From positions 1 through 64,000 of the forward strand of contig NZ_FNOU01000002.1 in assembly GCF_900107125.1 (NCBI RefSeq): DNA of 64,000 bases, given 5' to 3'. A program made the translations under genes and the position numbers. Below, in pieces: positions 23,540 through 33,531 of this stretch. This DNA is from Eubacterium barkeri. Its GTDB lineage: Bacteria > Bacillota > Clostridia > Eubacteriales > Eubacteriaceae. Numbering within the stretch: position 1 is the stretch's first letter; each line of letters begins with the position of its first letter. The notes under the pieces are model-generated. The model was not told where the DNA came from. It ran no database searches and was given only the letters and a program-made list of their open reading frames with translations.

Positions 23540-25225
23540 ATGAACAGAACACGAATGATTCGTGGGGCAAAACATGAGATACCCGCAGATTTAGTTATTA
23601 AAAATGGCCGAATTGTCAATGTGTTTACCAAAGAAATTCTAGAGGGTGATGTGGCCATTGTGGATGGGAGCATCGTCGGTATTGGAGCCTATGAAGGCCT
23701 TGAAACCATTGATGCCGTGGGACAATACCTGATTCCAGGGTTGATCAATGCCCATGTCCATATCGAATCGAGCATGATGACCCCCTCGGGTTATGCGGGC
23801 TTGATTGCACCCCGGGGAACAACAACCATCATTGCAGATCCCCATGAAATTGTCAATGTTGCAGGGGCAACCGGGCTGTCTTTTATGTTGGAGGACAGTG
23901 CAGATTTAGCGGTGGATATGTTTTTCATGATCCCCTCCTCGGTACCGGCTACGGCCCAGGAAACCAACGGTGCTGGTGAATTTTTGTCCAAGGATATGGC
24001 ACCTTTTTTAGGCCATTCCCGGATTCTTGGCCTTGGCGAGGTGATGTGCATCGATGATGTTCTCCAGGCAAGGGCCCATATTCTCGATAAAATTCAAAGC
24101 TGTGAGGGGCGGGTAATCGACGGTCATGCCCCGGGTTTATCCGGCGCTTCCCTCCAGGCTTATCGGGCTGCTGGGATTGAAACGGACCACGAAGCAGTCA
24201 GTGGCGAGGAAGCTGTGGAACGCCTGCGGGCAGGCTTTTATCTACAGGTTCGGGAGGGATCAGCGGCCCATGATTTGGTCCCAATCCTAAAAGCCGTGAA
24301 AGGTCAAAATCTTCCCACCGAGCGCATCCTTCTGTGTACTGACGACCGCCACAGCAGTGATATTCGAACCCAGGGCGATATTGATCATTGCGTCCGTTTG
24401 GCCATGGCAGTGGGCTACGATGCCATCACGGCAATCCAGATGGCCACCATCAATACTGCCCAGGCCTATGGATTAAGGCAGTATGGCGCCATTGCACCCG
24501 GCTATCAGGCCGATATTCTTTTTTGTGACAACCTAGAGTCCTTCCACATCACGGCGGTGTACAAAAAAGGAAAAAACATTCAGCCCCTCTTATCGGATAC
24601 CAAGGCTCTGGCGACTTGTCCGACTTTGTTAAATAGTGTTGTGCTGGATGGGATTAAGCCTTCTGACTTTGCCTTTCCTTTGGAAGCTGGAAAAAAGAGT
24701 GCTGGCATTGAAATCATTCCGGGAGATATTCGGACCCTTGCCTTTGAAGCCGAGTTACCAGAAGAGGGCGGCTTTTTCAAAGCCTCTAAGCTTTATTCCA
24801 AGCTGGCGGTTGTCGAGCGTTATGGCAAAAATGGCAATCGGGCGGTTGCCCCCATTAGAGGGTATGGTATCGAGGGGGGCGCTGTGGCCATGACCATTGC
24901 CCACGATTCCCACAATATCATTGTCTGTGGCGATAACGACGGGGATATGGCTGTGGCCGTGGAAAAGATCCATGAGATACAAGGCGGAATTGTGGTGGTA
25001 TCACAAGGATCTGTTTTGGGCAGCTTGGCCCTTCCCGTAGGGGGGCTGATGTCCACTGCCTCCTGGCCAGAGATGGAGAGAGGGCTGACAAAGCTCCTGA
25101 CATTGGCCCATGGTCTGGGGGTATCGGAGACCATTGATCCTTTCATCACCCTGAGCTTTATGGCGTTGCCGGTTATTCCGGAAATCCGGCTGACAGATCG
25201 GGGATTGGTGCGGGTCCAGGCATAA
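23540..25225 (+). CDS. ade: Adenine deaminase
   Basis: Deaminates adenine to hypoxanthine in purine salvage. The 561-residue protein of the amidohydrolase superfamily has the metal-binding INAHVHIESSMM, the long family-specific DGHAPGLSG and DDRHSSDI segments, and the C-terminal half with HDSHNIIVCG. The ribosome-binding site GAGAGGAGG precedes ATG 23540. The next promoter lies at 25253, so it ends the pcrA-ligA run. Confidence 0.96.
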   Translation: MNRTRMIRGAKHEIPADLVIKNGRIVNVFTKEILEGDVAIVDGSIVGIGAYEGLETIDAVGQYLIPGLINAHVHIESSMMTPSGYAGLIAPRGTTTIIADPHEIVNVAGATGLSFMLEDSADLAVDMFFMIPSSVPATAQETNGAGEFLSKDMAPFLGHSRILGLGEVMCIDDVLQARAHILDKIQSCEGRVIDGHAPGLSGASLQAYRAAGIETDHEAVSGEEAVERLRAGFYLQVREGSAAHDLVPILKAVKGQNLPTERILLCTDDRHSSDIRTQGDIDHCVRLAMAVGYDAITAIQMATINTAQAYGLRQYGAIAPGYQADILFCDNLESFHITAVYKKGKNIQPLLSDTKALATCPTLLNSVVLDGIKPSDFAFPLEAGKKSAGIEIIPGDIRTLAFEAELPEEGGFFKASKLYSKLAVVERYGKNGNRAVAPIRGYGIEGGAVAMTIAHDSHNIIVCGDNDGDMAVAVEKIHEIQGGIVVVSQGSVLGSLALPVGGLMSTASWPEMERGLTKLLTLAHGLGVSETIDPFITLSFMALPVIPEIRLTDRGLVRVQA

Positions 25226-25243
25226 ATAGTCGCCTGAATTGCC

Positions 25244-25281
25244 GGATTGTAATTTACATTACAATCCCTTTCCATTATAAT
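25244..25281 (+). promoter_or_regulatory. gatCAB promoter with a palindromic operator
   Basis: TTTACA (25253-25258) and TATAAT (25276-25281) are 17 bp apart. A perfect inverted repeat GGATTGTAAT-ttac-ATTACAATCC (25244-25267) covers the -35 box. It has no T run after it and so is unlikely to be a terminator; a repressor operator is more likely. I do not recognise the binding protein. Confidence 0.7.
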
Positions 25282-25340
25282 AAAAGAATCAACGATAAAA
25301 TCATAACATGAATGTAATTTTTCAGGATTGGAGATAGAGC

Positions 25341-25628
25341 ATGAGTATTTCGAGAGAAGAAGTCACCTATGTGGCTGACCTCGCGCGGATTGAGTTTGAT
25401 GGAGCGGAAACTGATCGCCTGGCCGATGAGCTGGGTGCCATCCTCAATTATATGGAAACATTAGATCAATTGGATACATCCGGAGTAAAACCCACGGAGC
25501 ATATCCTCCCGGTACAGAATGTATTTCGCAAGGATGAGGTTAAACCCTCCCTTCCAATTGAAGAGGTCCTTGCCAATGCACCAGTGGTTGAAGCGGGATG
25601 CTTCAAGGTTCCCCGGGTTGTGGAATAG
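25341..25628 (+). CDS. gatC: Glu/Asp-tRNA amidotransferase subunit C
   Basis: The 95-residue belt subunit that holds GatA and GatB together. MSISREEVTYVADLARIE and the late FRKDEV are family hallmarks. First gene of gatCAB, which converts misacylated Glu-tRNA(Gln) (and Asp-tRNA(Asn)) to the amide form; it would serve the tRNA-Gln encoded at 45909-45984. Confidence 0.96.
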   Translation: MSISREEVTYVADLARIEFDGAETDRLADELGAILNYMETLDQLDTSGVKPTEHILPVQNVFRKDEVKPSLPIEEVLANAPVVEAGCFKVPRVVE

Positions 25629-25637
25629 GAGGGGATT

Positions 25638-27086
25638 ATGGAATTGACACATTTAACGATACATGAAACAAAGGATGCCATTGCAAAAGGGGACACCACC
25701 GCCTTTGAGGTGACCAAAGCTTATGCAGAACGGATCAATTCGGTGGAAAAGAAAGTAGATGCCTTCCTCCAGATCAATACGGAAGCAGCATTAGAACAGG
25801 CGAAAGCCATGGATTCTACTGCTGGCCCTCTGGCTGGAATCCCATATGCCCTGAAGGATAATCTCTGTACACGGGGGATCCGCACGACCTGTGCGTCTAA
25901 GATTCTCGATAATTTTGTACCACCTTACAATGCCGATGTGTACGATCGGCTCCAGGCCCAGGGCGGTATTTTGTTGGGTAAGGTCAATATGGATGAATTC
26001 GCCATGGGTTCCTCCACGGAGAATTCAGCCTATCAGCAGACGAAGAATCCCTGGGACTTAAACAAGGTCCCCGGTGGCTCCAGTGGTGGCTCTGCAGTTG
26101 CAGTGGCCGCTGATATGGCATGCTACGCTCTGGGATCGGATACGGGCGGTTCTATCCGTCAGCCAGCCTCCCACTGCGGGGTGGTTGGGATGAAGCCCAC
26201 CTACGGACTGGTTTCCCGTTACGGCCTGGTGGCCTATGCCTCCTCCCTGGATCAGATTGGTCCGGTAACGAAGGATGTGGAGGATGCTGCCATTGTCTTA
26301 AACGCTATCGCTGGCCATGACGCCAAGGATAGCACCTCCCTTACTGTTCCCCAGGTGGATTACACCCGTGGCTTGAAGGATGGCATAAAGGGCATGAAAA
26401 TTGGTGTAGCACCTGCTTTTGCCGGTGAAGGAATCCAACCTGAGGTTCAGGCTGCCATGGACGATGCCCTCAAAGCCTTGAAGGACGCCGGTGCTGAAAT
26501 TGTCAATGTCGAGTTTTCCCTGTTGGATTATGCTTTAGCCGCTTACTATGTTATTGCCTCTGCAGAAGCCAGCTCAAACCTGGCCCGTTACGACGGCATC
26601 CGTTATGGTATTCGAGCGGAAGAATACGAAGGCTTAGTGGATATGTACCGGAAAACCCGGACCCAGGGATTTGGGGACGAAGTCAAACGGCGTATTATGC
26701 TGGGAACCTATGCCCTAAGCTCTGGATATTACGATGCTTATTACAAGAAAGCCATGCAGGTACGGACCTTGGTCATGGAAGAATACGCCACGGTGTTTAA
26801 ATCCTGCGATGTCATGCTGACACCCACCAGTGCGAGCACAGCCTTTGGCCTGGGTGAAAAAATAGGAAATCCCCTGGATATGTATTTGTCCGATTTATTT
26901 ACAGTTCCTGTGAATATTGCAGGGATTCCCGGAATCTCGGTTCCCGTAGCCCTGGACCAGAGTGGTATGCCCATTGGAGCACAGCTGATTGGCCCGGTAC
27001 TCAGTGAAAGCCGGCTGCTTCAGGCTGCCTATGCTTTAGAGCAGCAGGTTAGCTTCAGAAGTCAGCACGCACCACAATTCAAATAG
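25638..27086 (+). CDS. gatA: Glu/Asp-tRNA amidotransferase subunit A
   Basis: A 482-residue amidase-signature subunit that releases ammonia from glutamine. The catalytic lysine is in [11 protein letters not shown] and the Ser-cisSer pair in [14 protein letters not shown] and [16 protein letters not shown]. Starts 9 bp after gatC behind a GGAGGGGATT site. Full length. Confidence 0.98.
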   Translation: MELTHLTIHETKDAIAKGDTTAFEVTKAYAERINSVEKKVDAFLQINTEAALEQAKAMDSTAGPLAGIPYALKDNLCTRGIRTTCASKILDNFVPPYNADVYDRLQAQGGILLGKVNMDEFAMGSSTENSAYQQTKNPWDLNKVPGGSSGGSAVAVAADMACYALGSDTGGSIRQPASHCGVVGMKPTYGLVSRYGLVAYASSLDQIGPVTKDVEDAAIVLNAIAGHDAKDSTSLTVPQVDYTRGLKDGIKGMKIGVAPAFAGEGIQPEVQAAMDDALKALKDAGAEIVNVEFSLLDYALAAYYVIASAEASSNLARYDGIRYGIRAEEYEGLVDMYRKTRTQGFGDEVKRRIMLGTYALSSGYYDAYYKKAMQVRTLVMEEYATVFKSCDVMLTPTSASTAFGLGEKIGNPLDMYLSDLFTVPVNIAGIPGISVPVALDQSGMPIGAQLIGPVLSESRLLQAAYALEQQVSFRSQHAPQFK

Positions 27087-27097
27087 GAGGAGGAAGA

Positions 27098-28537
27098 ATG
27101 GAATACGATATCGTCATCGGGATGGAAATCCATGCCGAGCTTGCTACAAAATCTAAAATTTTCTGCTCCTGTTCCACAGAATTTGGAGCGGATGAAAATA
27201 CCCATGCCTGTCCGGTGTGCTTAGGGATGCCAGGTGTTCTGCCCGTCCTGAATGAGCGGGTGGTGGAATTTGCTACAAAGGCAGGGTTAGCCTTGAATTG
27301 TCATATTGCAAATTTCAGCAAAATGGATCGTAAGAATTATTTTTACCCTGACCTACCCAAGGCCTACCAGACCTCCCAATTCGACTTGCCCATCTGTACC
27401 GGTGGGACGGTGGAAATCGAGGTTAATGGGGAAACTAAGCCCATCGGCATTACACGAATCCATATTGAAGAGGACGCTGGAAAGCTACTCCACGAATCTG
27501 CCGATGGCACTTTGGTGGATGTCAATCGATGTGGCGTACCTCTTATCGAAATTGTCACGGAGCCAGATATTCGTGGGGCAGAAGAGGCCCGGGTCTTTGC
27601 GGAGAAGGTTCGAAATATCCTGGAATATGTTGGGGTTTCTGACTGTAAGATGCAGGAAGGCTCCATCCGTTTCGACGTCAATCTTTCCATTAAGGAAAAG
27701 GGGGCCGAGGTACTGGGCACCCGGACAGAGATGAAAAACCTCAACTCCTTCCGGGCATTGCAGCGGGCGGTACAATATGAAAGCAAGCGGCAGATTATCG
27801 AGCTCAAGAAGGGACATCGCATCATCCAGGAAACCCGTAAATGGGATGATGCCAAAGGCGCGAGTGCCTCCATGCGTTCCAAGGAAGAAGCCCAGGATTA
27901 TCGCTATTTCCCAGAGCCGGATCTGGTTCCCATTGTCATTTCGGACGAACAGATCAAACGGACAAAATCGGAGCTGCCGGAGCTGCCGGAAGCTAAGCGT
28001 AACCGTTATGTGTCGGAGTTTGGCCTGCCGGAATACGATGCCGCTGTTTTGACGACCTCTAAATTTACCTCTAAATATTTTGAAGATACTGTTGCCCTCT
28101 TTAATGAGCCGAAGTTAATTTCCAATTGGCTGATGGTGGATATTCCAGCCCTTTTGAAGGAAAATGAATTAACCATGGAAACCATCTCCTTTGGACCTGA
28201 AAAATTAGCCGAGCTATTGACCCTGATCAAAGAGGGGACCATTAGCGGTAAAATTGGTAAAAGTGTCCTGGAAGAAATGTTTAAAACCACTGCATCACCC
28301 AAAGAGATTGTTGAAAAGAACAACTGGGGACAGATGAGCGATACCAGTGAGCTCCAAGGGATTATTGAGAAAATCGTTGAAGAAAATCCCAAATCCCTGG
28401 AGGATATTGCCGCTGGGAATAAAAAGGCCTATGGTTTCTTAACCGGACAGGTCATGAAAGCCACCAAGGGACAAGCCAATCCCCAGGTTGCCAACGGCAT
28501 TATCCGTCAGGTGGTCGAAGGGAAGCTCAATGGATAA
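27098..28537 (+). CDS. gatB: Glu/Asp-tRNA amidotransferase subunit B
   Basis: A 479-residue kinase-like subunit that activates the misacylated aminoacyl group. [31 protein letters not shown] and [11 protein letters not shown] (its metal and cradle regions) are present, and a YqeY-like tail domain closes the protein. Spaced 11 bp from gatA. Its last 8 bp overlap rph. Confidence 0.98.
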   Translation: MEYDIVIGMEIHAELATKSKIFCSCSTEFGADENTHACPVCLGMPGVLPVLNERVVEFATKAGLALNCHIANFSKMDRKNYFYPDLPKAYQTSQFDLPICTGGTVEIEVNGETKPIGITRIHIEEDAGKLLHESADGTLVDVNRCGVPLIEIVTEPDIRGAEEARVFAEKVRNILEYVGVSDCKMQEGSIRFDVNLSIKEKGAEVLGTRTEMKNLNSFRALQRAVQYESKRQIIELKKGHRIIQETRKWDDAKGASASMRSKEEAQDYRYFPEPDLVPIVISDEQIKRTKSELPELPEAKRNRYVSEFGLPEYDAAVLTTSKFTSKYFEDTVALFNEPKLISNWLMVDIPALLKENELTMETISFGPEKLAELLTLIKEGTISGKIGKSVLEEMFKTTASPKEIVEKNNWGQMSDTSELQGIIEKIVEENPKSLEDIAAGNKKAYGFLTGQVMKATKGQANPQVANGIIRQVVEGKLNG

Positions 28538-29270
28538 GCCTGGTATTGAACGCATTGATGGGCGGCTTTATAATGAAGGCCGCCCTGTAACGGTCACCCG
28601 GCATTTCACCAAGCACGCCCAGGGCTCTGTTTTAATGGAGGTGGGTGAGACCAAGGTGATCTGTACAGCGATGGTCGAGGAAAAGGTTCCCTCCTTCATG
28701 CGGGGAGAGGGCCGGGGCTGGGTCACAGCAGAATATGAGATGCTGCCAAGCTCCACGGGCTCCCGGAAAAGTCGGGACCGGAACCGGGGGAAGGTGGATG
28801 GCCGAACGGTGGAAATCCAGCGTTTAATCGGCCGAAGCCTGCGGTCAATTGTCGACCTTAAGGCTTTAGGGGAACGGACCCTATGGATTGACTGTGATGT
28901 TATCCAGGCCGATGGTGGGACACGAACCACTTCAATCACCGGGGCTTTTATCGCACTATATGATGCGCTACTTGACCTCAAGGACCAGGAAATGATTACC
29001 ACCATGCCCCTTACCGGCTTTGTCGCGGCAACCAGTGTCGGTATTTGGCAGGACCATCCGATACTTGATTTATGCTATCATGAGGATTCAGCGGCCGCAG
29101 TAGATATGAACGTCGTTATGACCAGCTCTGGTGAAATCATTGAAATCCAGGGGACTGGTGAGGATCGGCCCTTTACACGCAGTGAATTTAATGATCTGAT
29201 GGCCCTGGGAGAACAGGGAATCCAGGATCTCATCCGTATCCAAAAGAAAGCATTGGGGATAGAAGTATGA
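28530..29270 (+). CDS. rph: Ribonuclease PH
   Basis: A phosphate-dependent 3'-5' exoribonuclease trimming tRNA 3' ends; hexameric, 246 residues. [27 protein letters not shown] and the [13 protein letters not shown]-like substrate loop are typical. ATG 28530 inside the end of gatB is chosen, with AAGGGA 6 nt before; a longer start at 28488 would add residues absent from the family. The stop overlaps rdgB by 4 bp. Confidence 0.96.
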   Translation: MDKPGIERIDGRLYNEGRPVTVTRHFTKHAQGSVLMEVGETKVICTAMVEEKVPSFMRGEGRGWVTAEYEMLPSSTGSRKSRDRNRGKVDGRTVEIQRLIGRSLRSIVDLKALGERTLWIDCDVIQADGGTRTTSITGAFIALYDALLDLKDQEMITTMPLTGFVAATSVGIWQDHPILDLCYHEDSAAAVDMNVVMTSSGEIIEIQGTGEDRPFTRSEFNDLMALGEQGIQDLIRIQKKALGIEV

Positions 29271-29863
29271 AAACCATCATATTGGCCACGGGAAATCCCA
29301 ATAAAGCCATTGAATTGAAAGAAATGCTGGATAACGCCTATGAGGTTAAAACCATGGGTGAGGTGGGCATTCATATTGATATTATTGAAGATGGGGAAAC
29401 CTTTGAAGATAACGCCCTCATTAAAGTGCGGGCTATTGCGCCCTATGTCAGTGATCAGGACATTATTATGGCCGATGACTCTGGACTGTCGGTGGATGCT
29501 TTAAAGGGTGCACCGGGTGTTTATTCTGCCCGTTATGCCGGTGAACATGTCACCTATGCCGATAATAATGCCAAACTGTTGAAGGAAATGGCCGCTGTAC
29601 CGGACGGTGAACGAGGGGCAGAATTTATTTGCTGTGTTGCACTTATTCTCCCGGGTGGAGAGGAATGGACCGGCCGGGGAACCGTTCGTGGAACCATTGC
29701 CCATGGACTTCGCGGTGTTGAGGGCTTTGGTTATGACCCCTTATTCATTGAAGAAACCACCGGCCAAAGCTATGCTGAAATGGGTGATGCGGCAAAAAAT
29801 AAAATCAGCCATCGCGGCCAGGCCATCGCCCTGGCCAAAGCAAAGCTGGATAGCTTAGTTTAG
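29267..29863 (+). CDS. rdgB: XTP/dITP pyrophosphatase (RdgB/HAM1)
   Basis: Removes deaminated purine nucleotides (ITP, XTP, dITP) from the pool. 198 residues, with [14 protein letters not shown] (substrate loop), the metal site [18 protein letters not shown], and the base-specificity segment EGFGYDPLF near the end. Translationally coupled to rph, as in many Firmicutes. Confidence 0.97.
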   Translation: MKTIILATGNPNKAIELKEMLDNAYEVKTMGEVGIHIDIIEDGETFEDNALIKVRAIAPYVSDQDIIMADDSGLSVDALKGAPGVYSARYAGEHVTYADNNAKLLKEMAAVPDGERGAEFICCVALILPGGEEWTGRGTVRGTIAHGLRGVEGFGYDPLFIEETTGQSYAEMGDAAKNKISHRGQAIALAKAKLDSLV

Positions 29864-29872
29864 GAGGTGCTC

Positions 29873-30352
29873 ATGCGTATAGGCGTTGTAAGTGATAGTC
29901 ATGGCAATAGCCGGACCTTAAAGCAAGCCATTGATGCCATGGGGGCGGTGGCGGTTATTTTCCATCTGGGTGATTATGTATCGGATGGTGAATCCATCAA
30001 AAAGATGGTGGATATCCCGGTTATTACCCTGAGGGGAAATATGGATATTGGCTACGAAGAAGGGGAGGATTTTGTAAAAACCCAATTTGAGGGGAAGACA
30101 ATCATCGCCTGTCATGGCCATGAATTTGGAGTAAAAGGGTCGTTAAACACCCTTTTTTATAAGGCAAAAAGTGAAGGGGCGGATATTGTCCTCTACGGAC
30201 ACACCCATATGCCCTTGGTTGAAAAAGAAGAGGGCATCCTGTTTATGAACCCAGGAGCCCTAACCTATAGCCATCCTGGCGTCGATAAATCCTATGGAAT
30301 CATTACCATCATAGATGATATGGTGAATGGCGAGATTCATTCCGTTAGATAG
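29873..30352 (+). CDS. yfcE: YfcE/MJ0936-type metallophosphodiesterase
   Basis: A 159-residue calcineurin-like phosphoesterase. GVVSDSHGN, FHLGD, LRGNMD, CHGHE and YGHTHMP give the five metal-binding blocks. ATG 29873 is preferred because AGGAGG (29862-29867) is its ribosome-binding site; a GTG at 29867 overlaps that site. E. coli YfcE cleaves phosphodiesters in vitro; the natural substrate is unknown. Last gene of the gatCAB-rph-rdgB unit. Confidence 0.92.
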   Translation: MRIGVVSDSHGNSRTLKQAIDAMGAVAVIFHLGDYVSDGESIKKMVDIPVITLRGNMDIGYEEGEDFVKTQFEGKTIIACHGHEFGVKGSLNTLFYKAKSEGADIVLYGHTHMPLVEKEEGILFMNPGALTYSHPGVDKSYGIITIIDDMVNGEIHSVR

Positions 30353-30397
30353 GAAAACCATAATTGAGGGTTTCAGTGTTAATTCGTGATAAAACAA

Positions 30398-30427
30398 TTG
30401 ACAAAGCCCATGAAAAAAGGCTATAGT
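30398..30427 (+). promoter_or_regulatory. Promoter of the corA leader
   Basis: TTGACA (30398-30403) and TATAGT (30422-30427) with an 18-bp spacer. It gives an untranslated and leader-coding region of about 150 nt before corA. Confidence 0.75.
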
Positions 30428-30449
30428 AAGACTATAAGATTAAAAATTG

Positions 30450-30466
30450 CCAAATTGTAGATTTGG
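30450..30466 (+). other. Hairpin just before the corA leader ORF
   Basis: CCAAAT pairs with ATTTGG around TGTAG, ending 2 nt before the leader's ribosome-binding site GAGGAGG at 30469-30475. It may set access to that site. Confidence 0.45.
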
Positions 30467-30483
30467 ACGAGGAGGTTGGATTA

Positions 30484-30549
30484 ATGGACGCGGACCCTGG
30501 AGAGAAAAGCATAAAAATGAACACAAAATATAAATTCAGGCGGTCATAG
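30484..30549 (+). CDS. Candidate magnesium-sensing leader peptide of corA
   Basis: A 21-codon ORF with a strong ribosome-binding site (GAGGAGG, 8 nt spacing). The peptide starts MDADPGEKS and ends YKFRRS. The Asp/Pro/Glu-rich start followed by a basic end resembles the E. coli/Salmonella mgtL leader (MEPDPTP…), whose acidic and proline codons destabilise ribosomes at low magnesium. Its codons AGG CGG TCA form the 5' arm of the following terminator hairpin. Function is inferred from position before a CorA-type Mg transporter and from peptide composition; there is no homology to mgtL beyond that. Confidence 0.6.
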   Translation: MDADPGEKSIKMNTKYKFRRS

Positions 30550-30570
30550 TTCAATCTCTGGCCGCCTTTT
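30539..30570 (+). terminator. Attenuator hairpin before corA
   Basis: GGCGGTCA (30539-30546) pairs with TGGCCGCC (30559-30566) with one G-U, then TTTT, then directly the corA ribosome-binding site AGAGGAGG. The 3' arm and the TCTCT before it can instead pair with 30490-30505 inside the leader ORF (GCGG, CC and AGAGA; 11 bp with bulges), an alternative antiterminator. Four T is short, so termination may be partial. Confidence 0.6.
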
Positions 30571-30583
30571 AGAGGAGGTCAGA

Positions 30584-31516
30584 ATGCTAAATATCTACAA
30601 AAATATCGACGGACTGATTACAGAGGTGGATACCATTGAAAAGGACACCTGGATCAGTTTGGTGGCACCCACAGAGGAAGAATTACAAATTGTTGGAGAA
30701 ACCCTCCACGTTGACGATGATTTTCTGAAAGCAGCATTGGATGAAGAAGAAGTATCCCGTGTGGAGCTGGATGATGAAACCGGCCAATCCCTGATAACGG
30801 TGGATGTTCCCCTGGTTGACAAACATGAAGACTTGCTGCTGTACAGCACCCTTCCTGTGGGGATTATTGAAACCCAGGATAATATCATCACTGTTTGTTT
30901 GCAAAATAATACCGTACTGGATGATTTCGCCAGGGGACGGGTCAAGCATGTCTTTGTCAATTTAAAAAGTCGATTCATCTTCCAGTTTTTATACCTGGTG
31001 GCCAGCCGCTTCCTAATCTATTTGCGGCATATTAATCGCATCAGTAATCGGATTGAAAAAGAATTACATCGGTCCATGAAGAATAAAGAGCTGTTTCAAT
31101 TACTGGATTTGGAAAAGAGCTTGGTATACTTTTCCACTTCCCTTAAGTCCAATCAGCTGGTGGTGGAAAAGCTCCAGCGTGGTCGGGTGGTTCAGCTTTA
31201 TGAGGATGATCGGGATCTTCTGGACGATGTCCTCATCGAAATGGAACAGGCCATTGAGATGTCCAATATTTATGGCAATATCTTAAGTGGAACCATGGAT
31301 GCCTTTGCGTCGATTATCTCCAATAATCTGAATATCGTAATGAAGATTTTAACGGCGATTACGATTTTAATGGCCATCCCCACAATGATTTCAAGTTTTT
31401 ATGGTATGAATGTTACAGGGCTGCCCATGGCGAGCTTCACCCCCGTCATTATCATGATTTTAGGGGCGACTGCTGTTTGCGCCTTCGTCCTGTACAAATT
31501 TAATATGTTTAATTAA
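30584..31516 (+). CDS. corA: CorA-family divalent cation transporter
   Basis: Pentameric inner-membrane Mg2+ (or Co2+/Ni2+) channel. 310 residues: a cytosolic alpha/beta domain, a long helix (about 150-245), then two transmembrane helices (about 252-270 and 286-305). The signature Gly-Met-Asn is at 274-276 (SFYGMNVTG). AGAGGAGG lies 5 nt before ATG. It has its own promoter with a leader peptide and attenuator, suggesting control by magnesium. Confidence 0.95.
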   Translation: MLNIYKNIDGLITEVDTIEKDTWISLVAPTEEELQIVGETLHVDDDFLKAALDEEEVSRVELDDETGQSLITVDVPLVDKHEDLLLYSTLPVGIIETQDNIITVCLQNNTVLDDFARGRVKHVFVNLKSRFIFQFLYLVASRFLIYLRHINRISNRIEKELHRSMKNKELFQLLDLEKSLVYFSTSLKSNQLVVEKLQRGRVVQLYEDDRDLLDDVLIEMEQAIEMSNIYGNILSGTMDAFASIISNNLNIVMKILTAITILMAIPTMISSFYGMNVTGLPMASFTPVIIMILGATAVCAFVLYKFNMFN

Positions 31517-31529
31517 TAAAAAGGATAGA

Positions 31530-31592
31530 AAGCGGACCGATGGAAGTGCCGAGACCTTTTCAAAGGGACTCAGTACTTCCATCGGTTCGCTT
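31530..31592. other. Long stem-loop between corA and lepA
   Basis: 31530-31547 pairs with 31575-31592 (18 bp, one G-U), and the loop holds a further CCTTT/AAAGG hairpin. No T run follows, so it is not a usual terminator; it could be an RNase-processing or stabilising element. A TATAAT at 31602-31607 lies just downstream, too close to lepA to judge as a promoter. Confidence 0.6.
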
Positions 31593-31627
31593 CATAATCG
31601 TTATAATTTTGCTTTGGAGGTAAGAAT

Positions 31628-33436
31628 TTGGCATTAACTAAACAAGAACGCACACGGAATTTTTCCATTATTGCGCATATCGACCATGGCAAATCAACTC
31701 TGGCAGACCGTCTCATTGAAAAAACAGGACTACTGAGCAAGCGGGATATGTCAGAGCAGATTTTGGATAATATGGATATCGAACGGGAACGGGGAATCAC
31801 CATCAAGCTCCAGGCGGTACGTCTGTTGTATAAAGCCCAGGACGGCGAAGAGTATATTTTAAACCTCATCGATACACCGGGCCACGTGGACTTTACCTAC
31901 GAGGTGTCCAGGAGTCTGGCCGCCTGTGAAGGGGCTATTTTAGTGGTGGATGGTTCCCAGGGGATTGAAGCCCAAACCATTGCCAATGTTTATTTGGCCC
32001 TGGACAACGATTTAGAGGTTTTACCGGTTATCAATAAAATCGATCTGGCCAGTGCCCGTCCTGATCTGGTTAAGGAAGAGATTGAAAATATCATCGGACT
32101 GGATGCAGAGAATGCTCCTTTAATCTCAGCAAAGGCGGGCATTGGCATTGAGGATGTGTTAGAGGATATTGTAAGGCATGTACCAGCACCAAAGGGAGAC
32201 ACGGAGGCGCCTCTTCAGGCTTTAATCTTTGACTCCTACTACGACCAATACCGGGGTGTCATCGCCTCGGTCCGTGTGGTACAGGGGACCATTCGGGCGG
32301 GAATGAAAATTCACCTAATGGCAGTTGGCAAGGATTTTGAAGTGGACGAAGTGGGCTTTTTTGAAAATGCCTTAATCCCTGGGAAAGAGCTGACGGCTGG
32401 AGATGTTGGCTATGTGAGTGCTGGGGTTAAAAACGTTCGGGACACACGGGTGGGGGATACCATAACCGGAGTGGAAAATCCGGCGGCCTCGCCCTTACCA
32501 GGGTATAAGAAGGTTACCTCCATGGTATTCTGTGGGATTTACCCCGCAGATGGCGCACGATACGAGGATTTAAAGGAAGCTTTGGCCAAGCTGCAGCTCA
32601 ACGATGCTTCCTTGCTTTATGAGCCGGAAACCTCTGTAGCCTTAGGCTTTGGCTTCCGATGCGGATTTTTGGGACTTCTTCATATGGAAATCATCCAGGA
32701 GCGGCTGGAACGGGAATTCAATCTCGATTTAGTCACGACAGCTCCCAGTGTTATTTATAAGGTTATAAAAAACGATGGAACGGAAATGTGGGTTGATAAC
32801 CCGACGAATCTGCCGGATCCTACGGAAATCGATGTGATGGAGGAGCCCATCGTCGATGCAAATATTATGGTGCCTTCTGAATATTTGGGCTCGGTTATGG
32901 AGCTTTGCCAGGAGCGGCGGGGTATTTACATGAACATGGATTATATTGAGGAGAATCGGGTCAATCTTCATTATGAGCTGCCCCTCAATGAGATTATCTA
33001 TGATTTCTTCGATGCCTTAAAATCCCGAACCCGGGGCTACGCATCTTTGGATTATGAAATTAAAGAATATCGCCCCTCGGATTTGGTGAAAATGGATATT
33101 CTTTTAAATAGTGAGATGGTGGATGCCCTTTCCTTTATCCTTCATCGGGATAAGGCCGCCGCCAGAGGGCGGGCTATTGCGAAAAAGCTAAAGGAAAGCA
33201 TCCCCAGACAGATGTTTGAAATTCCAATCCAGGCCGCCATCGGTTCAAAAATCATTGCCAGACAAACCTTATCCGCCCTTAGAAAGGACGTTTTAGCCAA
33301 GTGCTATGGAGGGGATATCTCCCGGAAGCGTAAACTCCTTGAAAAGCAAAAGGAAGGGAAGAAACGGATGCGCCAGGTCGGTAATGTGGAAGTGCCCCAA
33401 GAGGCCTTTATGGCAGTGCTTAAGCTGGATAGCTAA
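31628..33436 (+). CDS. lepA: Elongation factor 4 (LepA)
   Basis: A ribosome-associated GTPase, 602 residues. G1 is [15 protein letters not shown]2 to G3 include RERGITIK and DTPGHVDF, G4 NKID. The EF4-specific C-terminal domain is complete ([17 protein letters not shown] and the [20 protein letters not shown] tail). TTG start at 31628, 7 nt after GGAGG. The hemN gene often found next is absent. Confidence 0.97.
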   Translation: MALTKQERTRNFSIIAHIDHGKSTLADRLIEKTGLLSKRDMSEQILDNMDIERERGITIKLQAVRLLYKAQDGEEYILNLIDTPGHVDFTYEVSRSLAACEGAILVVDGSQGIEAQTIANVYLALDNDLEVLPVINKIDLASARPDLVKEEIENIIGLDAENAPLISAKAGIGIEDVLEDIVRHVPAPKGDTEAPLQALIFDSYYDQYRGVIASVRVVQGTIRAGMKIHLMAVGKDFEVDEVGFFENALIPGKELTAGDVGYVSAGVKNVRDTRVGDTITGVENPAASPLPGYKKVTSMVFCGIYPADGARYEDLKEALAKLQLNDASLLYEPETSVALGFGFRCGFLGLLHMEIIQERLEREFNLDLVTTAPSVIYKVIKNDGTEMWVDNPTNLPDPTEIDVMEEPIVDANIMVPSEYLGSVMELCQERRGIYMNMDYIEENRVNLHYELPLNEIIYDFFDALKSRTRGYASLDYEIKEYRPSDLVKMDILLNSEMVDALSFILHRDKAAARGRAIAKKLKESIPRQMFEIPIQAAIGSKIIARQTLSALRKDVLAKCYGGDISRKRKLLEKQKEGKKRMRQVGNVEVPQEAFMAVLKLDS

Positions 33437-33531
33437 CCTGCGGACTCTACGCTGGGTGGGTTGCAGGATGAAAGGTCTCAGGTTATCCTTTTAGTATCAA
33501 AAGAAATTTGAAAAATGAAGGGAGATAACCA

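Noticed and set aside
27364-27882. 172-codon minus-strand frame inside gatB
   Set aside because: Shadow frame; low-complexity serine/arginine composition mirrors the gatB codons.
30450-30570. Glycine riboswitch or M-box in the corA leader
   Set aside because: GGACCCTGGAGAG superficially recalls a glycine-aptamer segment, but the rest of that aptamer and the M-box core are absent; the ORF and attenuator explain the region better.
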